Source: Planctomycetota bacterium
GTDB lineage: Bacteria > Planctomycetota > Phycisphaerae > Phycisphaerales > SM1A02
Assembly: GCA_016873115.1 (NCBI GenBank)
Contig: VGYB01000008.1
Coordinates: 1 to 58,568 of the forward strand
Reading direction: 5' to 3'
Length of the DNA stretch: 58,568 nt
Shown: in pieces, positions 45,790 through 57,592 of the stretch
How positions within the stretch are numbered: the first letter of the stretch is position 1
How the letters are laid out: every line of letters begins with the position of its first letter
Program-made: the position numbers and the translations under genes
The notes under the pieces: model-generated
Databases searched by the model: none
What the model saw: the letters and a program-made list of their open reading frames with translations, nothing else
Told to the model about the DNA's origin: nothing

Positions 45790-46584
45790 ATGTCGATCGA
45801 TCCGTATGACGTCCTCGACGATTCCTTCCCGGCACCCACGCTGCCGGGTCGCGTGGTCACGGGTGCGGATGCCGACGAGGTCCATGGCTCGCTCGGCGCA
45901 GACCTGCTGCTGCAGGCGAACAACTGCGTCCGGGCGTATGGCGCCTTCCACCTCGCGGTCTCGGGCGGCTCGACGCCGCTGCCCTTCTACCGATGCCTGA
46001 TGGTCGATCCGCGCTTTCGGCAACTGCCATGGGAGCGCACGCACCTGTGGATCGTCGACGAGCGTTGCGTACCGCCTGACGATCCTCGCTGCAATTTCCT
46101 GCATATCCAGGAGACCATCGTGGAGCATGTCGACATTCCGCCGCAGCAGGTGCATCCCATGGACGCACACCTTCCCGGTGCTGCAGCGGCCTACGACCGT
46201 GCCCTCCGCGAGACTCTGGCTTGGCGTGAGGTCGGCCATGACCGGCTCGACTTCGTGCTTCTGGGCATGGGTGGTGATGGCCACACCGCAAGCCTTTTCC
46301 CCCACAGTCCGGCGCTCATGGAGCGCGAGGCACTCGTCGTGTCCAACGATGGTCCGACCGTCACGCCACCGCCCCGCATCACGATGACCTACCGGCTGCT
46401 CAACGCATCGCGATTCGTCGCCGTGCTCGTGATGGGTTCGTCCAAGCATGCCATGCTCGATCGTGTGGCCCACGCGGATGCCGCGGAAGCCGCGAATCTG
46501 CCGATCCTTGGCATCGCGCCCACGGGTGGCGAACTGCGCTGGTACCTCGATCGCGCCGCATGCACCGGCGTGCAGGCACCCTGA
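45790..46584 (+). CDS. pgl: 6-phosphogluconolactonase
   Basis: Pgl hydrolyses the product of Zwf, so this is the second oxidative pentose phosphate step. The 264-residue DevB-type fold has VSGGSTPLPF, WIVDERCVPPDDP and LGMGGDGHTASLFP. It follows zwf by 3 nt. The 3' end is 9 nt from the convergent ruvX stop. Confidence 0.96.
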   Translation: MSIDPYDVLDDSFPAPTLPGRVVTGADADEVHGSLGADLLLQANNCVRAYGAFHLAVSGGSTPLPFYRCLMVDPRFRQLPWERTHLWIVDERCVPPDDPRCNFLHIQETIVEHVDIPPQQVHPMDAHLPGAAAAYDRALRETLAWREVGHDRLDFVLLGMGGDGHTASLFPHSPALMEREALVVSNDGPTVTPPPRITMTYRLLNASRFVAVLVMGSSKHAMLDRVAHADAAEAANLPILGIAPTGGELRWYLDRAACTGVQAP

Positions 46585-46593
46585 TCCAGTCGC

Positions 46594-47010
46594 TCAGGCA
46601 CCCTTGGCGTCGAGAAAGCCCTGCAGGATCACGCAGGCGGCGAGCGCATCGCGGATCGCCTTCTTCTGGCCGTGCGTGCGGCCGCTGCGCTGGAGGTACT
46701 CCTCTGCATCCATGCTCGAGCATCGCTCATCCTGAAGGTGGATCGGCAGGGTCGTGCACTGCTTCAGCAGCTCGATGAACGAGCGAACGACCCGGGCGCG
46801 GGGACCCTCGGAACCATCCATGTGGAAGGGCAGGCCGACGATGAGGTCGGAGGGATCATGGCTCTCGATCGCACGCAGCACGGCGTCGCGGACGAGCTCA
46901 TGCGTGGTGGCCTCGACGACCTCGAGCGGCACGGGCAATCGGAGCACGCTGTCGGCCACGGCGAGGCCGGTTCGCTTGTCACCGAGGTCGATGGCGAGGT
47001 AGCGGGCCAT
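46594..47010 (-). CDS. ruvX: Putative pre-16S rRNA nuclease (YqgF/RuvX)
   Basis: A 138-residue RNase H-fold nuclease with DLGDKRTGLAV at the N-terminus, VGLPFHMDGSEG and QDERCSS. It is thought to mature 16S rRNA ends. Its ATG shares one base with the manC stop, so it is coupled to manC. Confidence 0.93.
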   Translation of the reverse strand: MARYLAIDLGDKRTGLAVADSVLRLPVPLEVVEATTHELVRDAVLRAIESHDPSDLIVGLPFHMDGSEGPRARVVRSFIELLKQCTTLPIHLQDERCSSMDAEEYLQRSGRTHGQKKAIRDALAACVILQGFLDAKGA

Positions 47011-48095
47011 CAGCGGAGCGAGGGTGGAAGCATCGCCACGAGATCCTTGACCTCTTCGGCCAGGTCGGCCCGGCACACGAGCGTGGCATCCTTGGTGCGC
47101 ACGATGATCACCCGATCCAGCCCGATGGTGGTCACGGTATGCGAAGGGTTGTCGCTGGCCACCAGGACATTGGTTGAACCACGATGCACGGCAGGGCATG
47201 ACGCACGATTTCCAGCGTCATCCGCAGGCAGCGTCGAACCCCAACTCAGCCACGATCCGACATCCTTCCACTCGACCGGCATGGGCACGGTGCAGACCGA
47301 CAGCAAGGCATCGGTGCTTGCAGGCTCCATGAGCGCCTTGTCGACGCTCACCCTCGGAAGGCTTGGATAGACCTCGGCGACGGCGCGAGGGATGTCGCCA
47401 CCAGCCGCTGCCGCATCATGGATCCGCATGAGCCCGGCGTGGTGGACGGGCCGGAAGCGCTCGATCGCCTTGAGCACGGTGTGGGCGTGCAACACGAACA
47501 TGCCACTGTTCCAGCCGAAGCGGCCGCTGGCCACAAACTCCTGCGCACGCTTGGTGTCGGGCTTTTCGACGAATCGCCTGCATCGGACCGCGGGTGCGAA
47601 CCCCGGCAGGGCATCGCCGTACTCGATGTAGCCGTACCCGGTGGCGGGATGGTCCGGCGTGATCGCGAAGGTCGCGAATCTGGATGCATCGGCCTCGACC
47701 AGCGCGAAGCCAGTCTGCATGCACGCCTCGAAGGTCGCCTGCGGTGCGATGAGGTGATCCGAGGTGAGCACGCAGAACACCGCGTCCGGATCGCGTGCGG
47801 CCAGGACGGCTGCGGAAAAGCCGACGGCGTTCAGCGTGTCGCGGCCGACCGGTTCGCCGAGGAAGTTGCCTGGTTCGAGGCCGGGCACCGCGCGCAGCAC
47901 GAGGTCCCGGTAGGCATCGGCGGCGCACACAAGCCGTCGTGCCGCCGGGATGAGTCCTGCGATCCGCTCGCCGGCGATCTCCAGCAGGCTCCGGCCGCCG
48001 ATGAAGGGTACGAGTTGCTTGGGCATTGCGGAGCGACTCATCGGCCAGAGCCGTGTGCCGCTGCCGCCAGCCATGATCATTGCGTATCGTGCCAT
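47010..48095 (-). CDS. manC: Mannose-1-phosphate guanylyltransferase
   Basis: The enzyme makes GDP-mannose. The 361-residue protein has the nucleotide motif MAGGSGTRLWPMSR at 8-21, VLTSDHLI, FVEKPD and a WNSGMF motif. It lacks the PMI domain of bifunctional forms. It would feed Gmd and the polysaccharide genes of the window. TAGCAT ends 7 nt before its ATG on the minus strand. Confidence 0.96.
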   Translation of the reverse strand: MARYAMIMAGGSGTRLWPMSRSAMPKQLVPFIGGRSLLEIAGERIAGLIPAARRLVCAADAYRDLVLRAVPGLEPGNFLGEPVGRDTLNAVGFSAAVLAARDPDAVFCVLTSDHLIAPQATFEACMQTGFALVEADASRFATFAITPDHPATGYGYIEYGDALPGFAPAVRCRRFVEKPDTKRAQEFVASGRFGWNSGMFVLHAHTVLKAIERFRPVHHAGLMRIHDAAAAGGDIPRAVAEVYPSLPRVSVDKALMEPASTDALLSVCTVPMPVEWKDVGSWLSWGSTLPADDAGNRASCPAVHRGSTNVLVASDNPSHTVTTIGLDRVIIVRTKDATLVCRADLAEEVKDLVAMLPPSLR

Positions 48096-48133
48096 GGCAG
48101 GGATGCTACGCGTCCGCCCGGTACGCTCCGCGC

Positions 48134-48766
48134 ATGATCGCTCGCCTGCACGGCACGCTCGAGGAACTCAACGAAGGCGTCGCGCTCCTGCGGTGCGGCG
48201 CCGTGACCTATGAGGTGCTCGTCCCGGCGGCCGACCAGATGCGCCTGGCCGGTGCAGTCGGCAGCGAACTGGAGTTCGTCACCTTGCACTATCTCGAGTC
48301 CCAGGGGCAGGGGAGCAGTTTCTGGCCCCGGATCATCGGGTTCCGCACGGTGCGTGATCGGGAGTTCTTCGAGTTGCTCACCACGGTGAAGGGCATCGGC
48401 AACCGCAAGGCGCTGCGCGCGCTGCAGCTGCCGTTCGGTCAGGTGGCCAAGGCGATCGTCGATCGCAATCTGGCGTTGCTCACGAGCCTCCCCGAGATCG
48501 GGCGCAAGACCGCGGAGACGATCGTGGTCGACCTGAAGGACAAGATGGGACCGTTCCTTGAGCTCGGTACCCCAGTCGCCGGTGCGAAGGGGTCCGTACC
48601 GGCTGCCGCTGGCCAGCTTGCGCTCGATGCGATGGCGATCCTCGTGCAGCTGGGCGAGAGCCGGGTGGGTGCGCGCGACCTGGTTGACCGTGCCCTCGAT
48701 GCCGAGCCGGCGCTGGCCACCGCCGACGCCGTGGTCACGGCGGCCTTCCGCTTCAAGTCATCGTGA
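48134..48766 (+). CDS. ruvA: Holliday junction branch migration protein RuvA
   Basis: RuvA binds Holliday junctions and loads RuvB. It is 210 residues: an OB fold (MIARLHGTLEEL and VTYEVLVP), two helix-hairpin-helix motifs (LTTVKGIGNRKALRAL and LTSLPEIGRKTAETIV) and a flexible linker before domain III. TACGCT at 48122-48127 ends 6 nt before the ATG. ruvB and ruvC are not adjacent. Its end overlaps the convergent acyltransferase gene. Confidence 0.95.
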   Translation: MIARLHGTLEELNEGVALLRCGAVTYEVLVPAADQMRLAGAVGSELEFVTLHYLESQGQGSSFWPRIIGFRTVRDREFFELLTTVKGIGNRKALRALQLPFGQVAKAIVDRNLALLTSLPEIGRKTAETIVVDLKDKMGPFLELGTPVAGAKGSVPAAAGQLALDAMAILVQLGESRVGARDLVDRALDAEPALATADAVVTAAFRFKSS

Positions 48767-49582
48767 CGGACTCGCTGCCTGCTGGGTGAGCCGCTCCTCG
48801 ATGTGCTCGAGATGGCGGTCGGCGAGCGGCAGACCAAGGTCGTTCGCGATCATCGTGCGCACGCGTTCGGTGAACGCGTCGACTTCCGTGGCTTGCGGAG
48901 GATCGAGGACGCACAGGAGCCGCAAGGTGGCCGAGCACGGGATCAGCAGGCTCCGCAGCACGCCGGCATTCGCCGGGATGCCCCGCAGCGACACCACCAC
49001 CACCCGTGCCTTCCCCTTGGCCGCAAGCGATGCGAAGCCGGGCATGAAGCGATAGATCCGTCCACTCGGCCGTGCGATGCCGCCTTCAGGGAAGACGCCC
49101 AGGGCACCGCCGGCACGCAAGTGCGTCATGGCCACCAGCAGTGATTGCGTGTCGCGGCGGTCATAGTGGACCGGGATGACCTGCTGCAGCCGCCAGAACC
49201 AACCGAGCACCCCGACCATCTGCTCGGCGGCCATGAACCAACGCAACCGCCGTCGCATCGAGAGTTGCACCAGGATCGGATCGACTCCGGCAACATGGTT
49301 GCAGACGACGATGACCGGTCCCGACGAGGAGTCATCGAGCAGGGCCCGGGCCTGGGGTGTGAAGCCCTCGATCCGGTAGCCGTGCACGCGCCGTGTCCAG
49401 ACCCATCCGAGCTGGGCGAAGAACGCGCTCGTGTCGTCGGCATCCAGCCGCCGTCGCCCCGCCGGCAGGAACCACCACCAGATCCCGCACCAGACGAGGA
49501 TCCAGCCGGCCACGGCGATACCTGCAACGGCGTTCGTGGCCGTCATCCAGAAGTCGTTGGTCGCGGGGTCGGCGGCAGGCAT
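48758..49582 (-). CDS. 1-acyl-glycerol-3-phosphate acyltransferase-like protein
   Basis: The protein has 274 residues with a membrane segment at about 15-40. The PlsC-type block I motif NHVAGVD (HX4D) and block III FPEGGI are present. It probably acylates a lysophospholipid or another lipid at the inner membrane. The ATG is preceded by a CATAAT element 8 nt upstream. The stop overlaps the ruvA stop region by 9 nt. Confidence 0.88.
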   Translation of the reverse strand: MPAADPATNDFWMTATNAVAGIAVAGWILVWCGIWWWFLPAGRRRLDADDTSAFFAQLGWVWTRRVHGYRIEGFTPQARALLDDSSSGPVIVVCNHVAGVDPILVQLSMRRRLRWFMAAEQMVGVLGWFWRLQQVIPVHYDRRDTQSLLVAMTHLRAGGALGVFPEGGIARPSGRIYRFMPGFASLAAKGKARVVVVSLRGIPANAGVLRSLLIPCSATLRLLCVLDPPQATEVDAFTERVRTMIANDLGLPLADRHLEHIEERLTQQAASPSR

Positions 49583-49647
49583 GCAGGGGCATTATGCCGC
49601 CGGGCCGTTGCGCTATCCTCGCCCTGATTTTGCCCTGAGCCCCGACC

Positions 49648-53178
<3,531 letters not shown>

Positions 53179-53260
53179 CCGTGCAGAGCGCTTGGTACCC
53201 GTTCCACGACGGCCTTCCCAGGTGGGCCGGGTGCTGGGCAGCGGCTAGGATCCCCCTCCC

Positions 53261-54574
53261 ATGCAGGCCCTGATTCCCGAGACCGGCGGCGTCGCCCAAC
53301 TCGTCACCAACGCGCTCACCATCTTGGTGGTGATCCATGTCATCCTCGTCGCGTGCGCCTACGCGATCATGCTCGAGCGCAAGCTCAGCGCGTGGATGCA
53401 GGACCGCATCGGCCCCAACCGCGTGGGTCCCAAGGGGCTGCTGCAACCGATCGCCGACGGGCTCAAGTTCCTCTTCAAGGAGGACTACCGGCCCAAGAAC
53501 ACCGATGGCGCGCTCTTCACCCTGGCGCCGGCGCTCATCATCATCCCGGCGATCATCGGCTTCGTGATCATTCCGTGGGCTGGCGTGCTCGACCTCTCGC
53601 AGCTGCCGTTCGGACTGGCGTCGAAACTCGGCCTCGAGGGTGTGCAGGTCAAGATCACCGGTGCGGCCGTGAACATCGGGGTGATTTACCTGGTGGCCGT
53701 GGCGAGCCTGGGTGTGTACGGCGTTGGCCTCGGTGGCTGGGCCAGTGGCAGCAAGTTCAGCTTCCTCGGTGGTCTGCGTGCGAGCGCGCAAATGATCAGC
53801 TACGAGATCCCGATGGGCGTGAGCCTGCTCTGCGTGGTGCTCCTGGCCGGATCACTCGATCCGTACGCCATCGTGCTCGCCCAGCAGGATGGCATGTGGA
53901 ATCTGCTGCAACAGCCGCTTGCAGCGATCATCTTCTACGCATGCCTGCTCGCGGAATCGAACCGCGCACCCTTCGATCTGGCCGAGGCCGAGAGCGAGCT
54001 CGTGGGTGGTTACCACACCGAGTACAGCAGCATGCGCTTCGCCATGTTCTTCCTCGCCGAGTACTTCCACATGATCACGGGCTCGGCACTCTTCTGCGTG
54101 CTCTTCCTCGGTGGCTTCAGCCTGAACCCCTTCGGCGTCGGGCCCGACCTGCCGCTCATCGGTGGGCCGCTCCTCATCCTGGCGCAGTTCGGCATCCTGG
54201 CCGGCAAGATCTTCCTCGTCGTCAGCTTGGGCATGGCGATCCGCTGGACGGTGCCGCGTTTCCGCTACGACCAACTCATGCGTCTGGCGTGGGAAGGCAT
54301 GATCCCCGCCTCGGTGCTCGTCCTGACTGCGACGGCACTCATGGTCTATTGGGGTCGCACCGACCTGATGTGGCTCGCGAGCATCGCCTGCGTGGTGGTG
54401 ATCTATGCCGTGCGCCCGCTGCTGCCCAAGCAGCCCAATGCCAACCAGCGCATCCGCATCATCGGCAGCCGGTTCTCGCCGGTCACCGAGGGCGAAGCCG
54501 CGCCGCGTCATCCGTTGGCCCTCAATGAGTCGGCCGTGCCTGATCCGGCGCAAGGCCCGATCTCGATGCACTGA
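53261..54574 (+). CDS. nuoH: NADH-quinone oxidoreductase subunit H
   Basis: NuoH is the membrane subunit at the quinone site of complex I. The protein has 437 residues. The conserved [20 protein letters not shown] and [20 protein letters not shown] are present, with about eight membrane helices and a long soluble C-terminal tail. No other nuo gene is in the window. TAGGAT ends 9 nt before the ATG. The stop shares a base with the next ATG. Confidence 0.96.
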   Translation: MQALIPETGGVAQLVTNALTILVVIHVILVACAYAIMLERKLSAWMQDRIGPNRVGPKGLLQPIADGLKFLFKEDYRPKNTDGALFTLAPALIIIPAIIGFVIIPWAGVLDLSQLPFGLASKLGLEGVQVKITGAAVNIGVIYLVAVASLGVYGVGLGGWASGSKFSFLGGLRASAQMISYEIPMGVSLLCVVLLAGSLDPYAIVLAQQDGMWNLLQQPLAAIIFYACLLAESNRAPFDLAEAESELVGGYHTEYSSMRFAMFFLAEYFHMITGSALFCVLFLGGFSLNPFGVGPDLPLIGGPLLILAQFGILAGKIFLVVSLGMAIRWTVPRFRYDQLMRLAWEGMIPASVLVLTATALMVYWGRTDLMWLASIACVVVIYAVRPLLPKQPNANQRIRIIGSRFSPVTEGEAAPRHPLALNESAVPDPAQGPISMH

Positions 54575-54777
54575 TGCGACTGCTGCACGCCGTCATCGCC
54601 CTCGCTCGCCTGGGCATCGCCACGCGCTTCCGTCTCGGTGGTGCGTACTGGTCATGGCGCCGCGAGACGGCATTCGGTCGTGATGCAGCCCGATGGCCAT
54701 CGGCTGCGCACCGCCGCAAGGCGATGATCGAGTACGCCGAGTGGGTCACAGCGATGCGATCGCACATCCGTCGGTAG
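54574..54777 (+). CDS. Small conserved-looking protein after nuoH
   Basis: A 67-residue Arg/Trp-rich protein (AYWSWRRETAFG and EYAEWVTAMRSHIRR). It starts at the last base of the nuoH stop, so translation is coupled. I do not recognise a named family. Its composition and coupling argue that it is real. Confidence 0.6.
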   Translation: MRLLHAVIALARLGIATRFRLGGAYWSWRRETAFGRDAARWPSAAHRRKAMIEYAEWVTAMRSHIRR

Positions 54778-55053
54778 TTTCCCGCAACGCGTCGAGGTGA
54801 TCCGCAAGGTGCTCCTGGCACCCCTGCGCCTGCCGCGATCCAGTGCGTGGCCCGGCGTCCATCGGCCCGTGCGACTTGCGCACCGCCGAGTTCGTGGCAT
54901 AGATTCCACGGACGACAAACACGCGGGCGTCGAGGGGAACTCCGACCTTCTCGGCGCCCGCTTCGCTTGTGGCTCCTCGCTCCCTCGATCCAGCGCCGAA
55001 GATCCCGGGTGTCACGGCTCCAGCCCTGATGCGTTGCTACGCTCGGAGCATCC
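54778..55053. other. 276-bp region without a supported gene
   Basis: A minus-strand frame (54746-55015) exists but its codon pattern and start are not convincing. No tRNA, SRP RNA, tmRNA or RNase P pattern was recognised. A TACGCT at 55038-55043, then GGAG, precedes radA and is probably its promoter. Confidence 0.4.
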
Positions 55054-56496
55054 ATGGCCAAGCTGCGCACATCCTGGGTCTGCGATGGTTGTGGCGGTGT
55101 CCAGGTGCGCTGGGCCGGCAAGTGTCCTGACTGTGGTGCATGGGACAGCCTCAGAGAGTTCCGCCATGATGCTGCTGTGGGGCCGGTCACCGATGGCGCC
55201 ACGGCATCGTGGCAGGGTCTTGCGTCGGCGTCGCCCGCCGTGCCGCTGGGGCAGGTCGAGCCGCTCGAGGCACCGAGGTTCGCGACCGGCGTGGGCGAAC
55301 TGGATCGCGTCCTCGGCGGCGGCTGCGTTCCCGGCAGCGCCATCCTGCTGGGCGGCGATCCCGGCATCGGCAAGAGCACGCTGCTCCTGCAGGCGCTTGG
55401 TCACCTCGCTGCGCTCGGAACCCCCGTGCTCTATGCCAGCAGCGAGGAAAGCGCCCATCAAGTCAAGTTGCGCGCCGAGCGCATCGACAGCCCATCCAAT
55501 GCCGAGCGCGACAGGCATCTGTATCTCCATGCCGATACGAACATCGCCCGCATCCTCGAGCAGGCTCGCGCCATCAAGCCTGCGATCCTCGCGATCGATT
55601 CGATCCAGCTCGTGTCGCGCCAGGATCTCGACGCTCTTCCCGGCAGCATGAGCCAGTTGCGTCACTGCTGCCTCGATGCGGTGCAGTTCGCCAAATCGAC
55701 CGGCACCGTCGTGATCGTGGTCGGTCATGTCACGAAGGAGGGCGATCTCGCTGGACCCAAGCTCCTCGAGCACATGGTCGATGTCGTGCTCTCGTTCGAG
55801 GGCGATCGGCATCTTGCCTGGCGAGTGGTTCGTGCCGTCAAGAATCGCTTCGGCAGCACGCTTGAGATCGGCCTCTTCGAGATGACGGGCTCCGGCCTTG
55901 AGCAGGTCGATGAGGGTGCCATTGCGCCTGATGCGGTGGCGCGCGCCGGATGCGTCAGCTTCCCCACGCTTGCTGGTTCGCGCGTGCTGCTGGCCGAGCT
56001 CCAGTCACTGGTCGTGGCCGGCATCCTGGGCAGCGCCAAGCGCAAGGGCAGCGGCGTCGATGCCAATCGACTGGCCATGATGATTGCCGTGCTGGAGCGT
56101 CACGGTGGCTTGCGGCTCGGAGATCGCGACATCTACGCCAGCGTCGCCGGTGGTCTTCGCATCGTGGAGCCTGCGGGTGATCTTGCGGTCTGCCTTGCTG
56201 TGGCTGGTGCACACCTCGATCGAACCCTCGGCCGCGGTACGGCCGCCATCGGCGAGGTCGCTCTTTCGGGTGAGGTTCGCCCCACACGACAGCTCCTGCA
56301 GCGCGCCAGCGAAGCGGTTCGGCGCGGCTGCTCGGCGTTGCTCGTACCGGCCAGCCAAGTGTCAGACTTGGCATCACTCTCGGGCAAGGCTGACCTCGTG
56401 GGCGTGGCCAATGTGGCACAGGCGATCGATCAGCTGGGAGCGGTGCCGGGCGCCGCGGTGCAGGGCACTCCGCGTTCGTCCCCCGTGCGCGCCTGA
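55054..56496 (+). CDS. radA: DNA repair protein RadA
   Basis: RadA helps process recombination intermediates as a RecA-like helicase. The 480-residue protein has a zinc finger (Cys10, Cys13, Cys24, Cys27), Walker A GGDPGIGKST at 100-109, the KNRFG motif at 263-267 and a Lon-like C-terminal domain. GGAG and TACGCT lie just upstream. Confidence 0.97.
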   Translation: MAKLRTSWVCDGCGGVQVRWAGKCPDCGAWDSLREFRHDAAVGPVTDGATASWQGLASASPAVPLGQVEPLEAPRFATGVGELDRVLGGGCVPGSAILLGGDPGIGKSTLLLQALGHLAALGTPVLYASSEESAHQVKLRAERIDSPSNAERDRHLYLHADTNIARILEQARAIKPAILAIDSIQLVSRQDLDALPGSMSQLRHCCLDAVQFAKSTGTVVIVVGHVTKEGDLAGPKLLEHMVDVVLSFEGDRHLAWRVVRAVKNRFGSTLEIGLFEMTGSGLEQVDEGAIAPDAVARAGCVSFPTLAGSRVLLAELQSLVVAGILGSAKRKGSGVDANRLAMMIAVLERHGGLRLGDRDIYASVAGGLRIVEPAGDLAVCLAVAGAHLDRTLGRGTAAIGEVALSGEVRPTRQLLQRASEAVRRGCSALLVPASQVSDLASLSGKADLVGVANVAQAIDQLGAVPGAAVQGTPRSSPVRA

Positions 56497-56567
56497 TGGC
56501 TCGGTGGGGGCACCGTTATCAGCAACCGGGCAATGGGGCGTCCGCTCGCGTGCGCTACCTTCCGACT

Positions 56568-57485
56568 GTGCACGACTTCCTGCAGATCGAAGGTTTGACC
56601 CGCGCCCAACTTGAGCAGTTGCTCGATGCCACGAACACCAACATCCCGCATGCCGAAGGCCGTCAGCCAGCCAAGTCCACGCTCGATGGCAAGGTCGTGG
56701 CGAATGTCTTCTTCGAAGACAGCACACGGACGCGGTGCAGCTTCGAAACCGCCGTGCACCGACTCGGTGGCGAGGTCTTCACGGTTGCGGCCGTCGGCAG
56801 CAGCGCGAGCAAGGGCGAGAGCCTGGTCGACACGGCCCTGAACATCGAGGCGATGGGCGTCGCGGTCATGGTCGTGCGCTGCACGATCAGTGGCGGCGCG
56901 GCCATGGTGGCGAAAGCGCTGAAGATTCCAGTCATCAATGCAGGCGATGGTCGCCATGAACATCCCACGCAGGGGCTCCTCGATGTGGCCACGCTGCGCG
57001 AGGCACTCGGGCCGCTCGACGGGCGTTGCGTGGCGATCGTCGGTGATGTCGCCAACAGTCGTGTCGCGCGGTCGACCACGAAGGCGCTCTGCCTCCTTGG
57101 AGCGCGCGTGCGATTGGTCGGACCGCCCACCCTGGTGTCACGCACCATGCAAGTGCTGGGTACCTCGCCCGGCCAGGTCGAGGTGTCCCACGATCTGGAC
57201 ACGGCCCTGCATGATGTCGATGCCGTGATCATGCTTCGGATCCAACTCGAGCGGGCCGCCGGTTCGGCCATCAGCAGCGACTACCGAATCCTCTATGGCT
57301 TGACCCAGGCCAGAATCCGCCGGCTGCCGGCCCACGCCGTGATCCTGCACCCCGGACCGATGAACCGCGGTGTCGAGATTGATGACTCGGTTGCCGACGA
57401 CCCGGGTCGCAGCCGAATCCTGCGTCAGGTCACCCTCGGCGTGGCATCCCGGATGGCTGTCCTGGAAGGGGTGGCGGTTCGTTGA
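56568..57485 (+). CDS. pyrB: Aspartate carbamoyltransferase catalytic subunit
   Basis: PyrB joins carbamoyl phosphate and aspartate in pyrimidine synthesis. With GTG 56568 the protein is 305 residues, the usual length. It begins at the conserved first helix, with the carbamoyl phosphate loop STRTR at 52-56, GDGRHEHPTQGLLD, and PGPMNRG near the end. TACCTT ends 6 nt before the GTG. The upstream GTG 56496 would add 24 unconserved residues. pyrI and pyrC are not nearby. Confidence 0.96.
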   Translation: MHDFLQIEGLTRAQLEQLLDATNTNIPHAEGRQPAKSTLDGKVVANVFFEDSTRTRCSFETAVHRLGGEVFTVAAVGSSASKGESLVDTALNIEAMGVAVMVVRCTISGGAAMVAKALKIPVINAGDGRHEHPTQGLLDVATLREALGPLDGRCVAIVGDVANSRVARSTTKALCLLGARVRLVGPPTLVSRTMQVLGTSPGQVEVSHDLDTALHDVDAVIMLRIQLERAAGSAISSDYRILYGLTQARIRRLPAHAVILHPGPMNRGVEIDDSVADDPGRSRILRQVTLGVASRMAVLEGVAVR

Positions 57486-57592
57486 CTGTTGGGAACCCAA
57501 GGCCGTCGAAGTTCGTTCAGGTCTGGCCAGTATCCGGTCGATGAACTTCTAGCGGTTTATCATCCGCAGAAGTCTGCAAGTAAATCAATGTA

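Noticed and set aside
54746-55015. 89-codon minus-strand frame between nuoH and radA
   Set aside because: It needs a GTG start, overlaps the small gene after nuoH, and matches no family I know; it stays a weak possibility.
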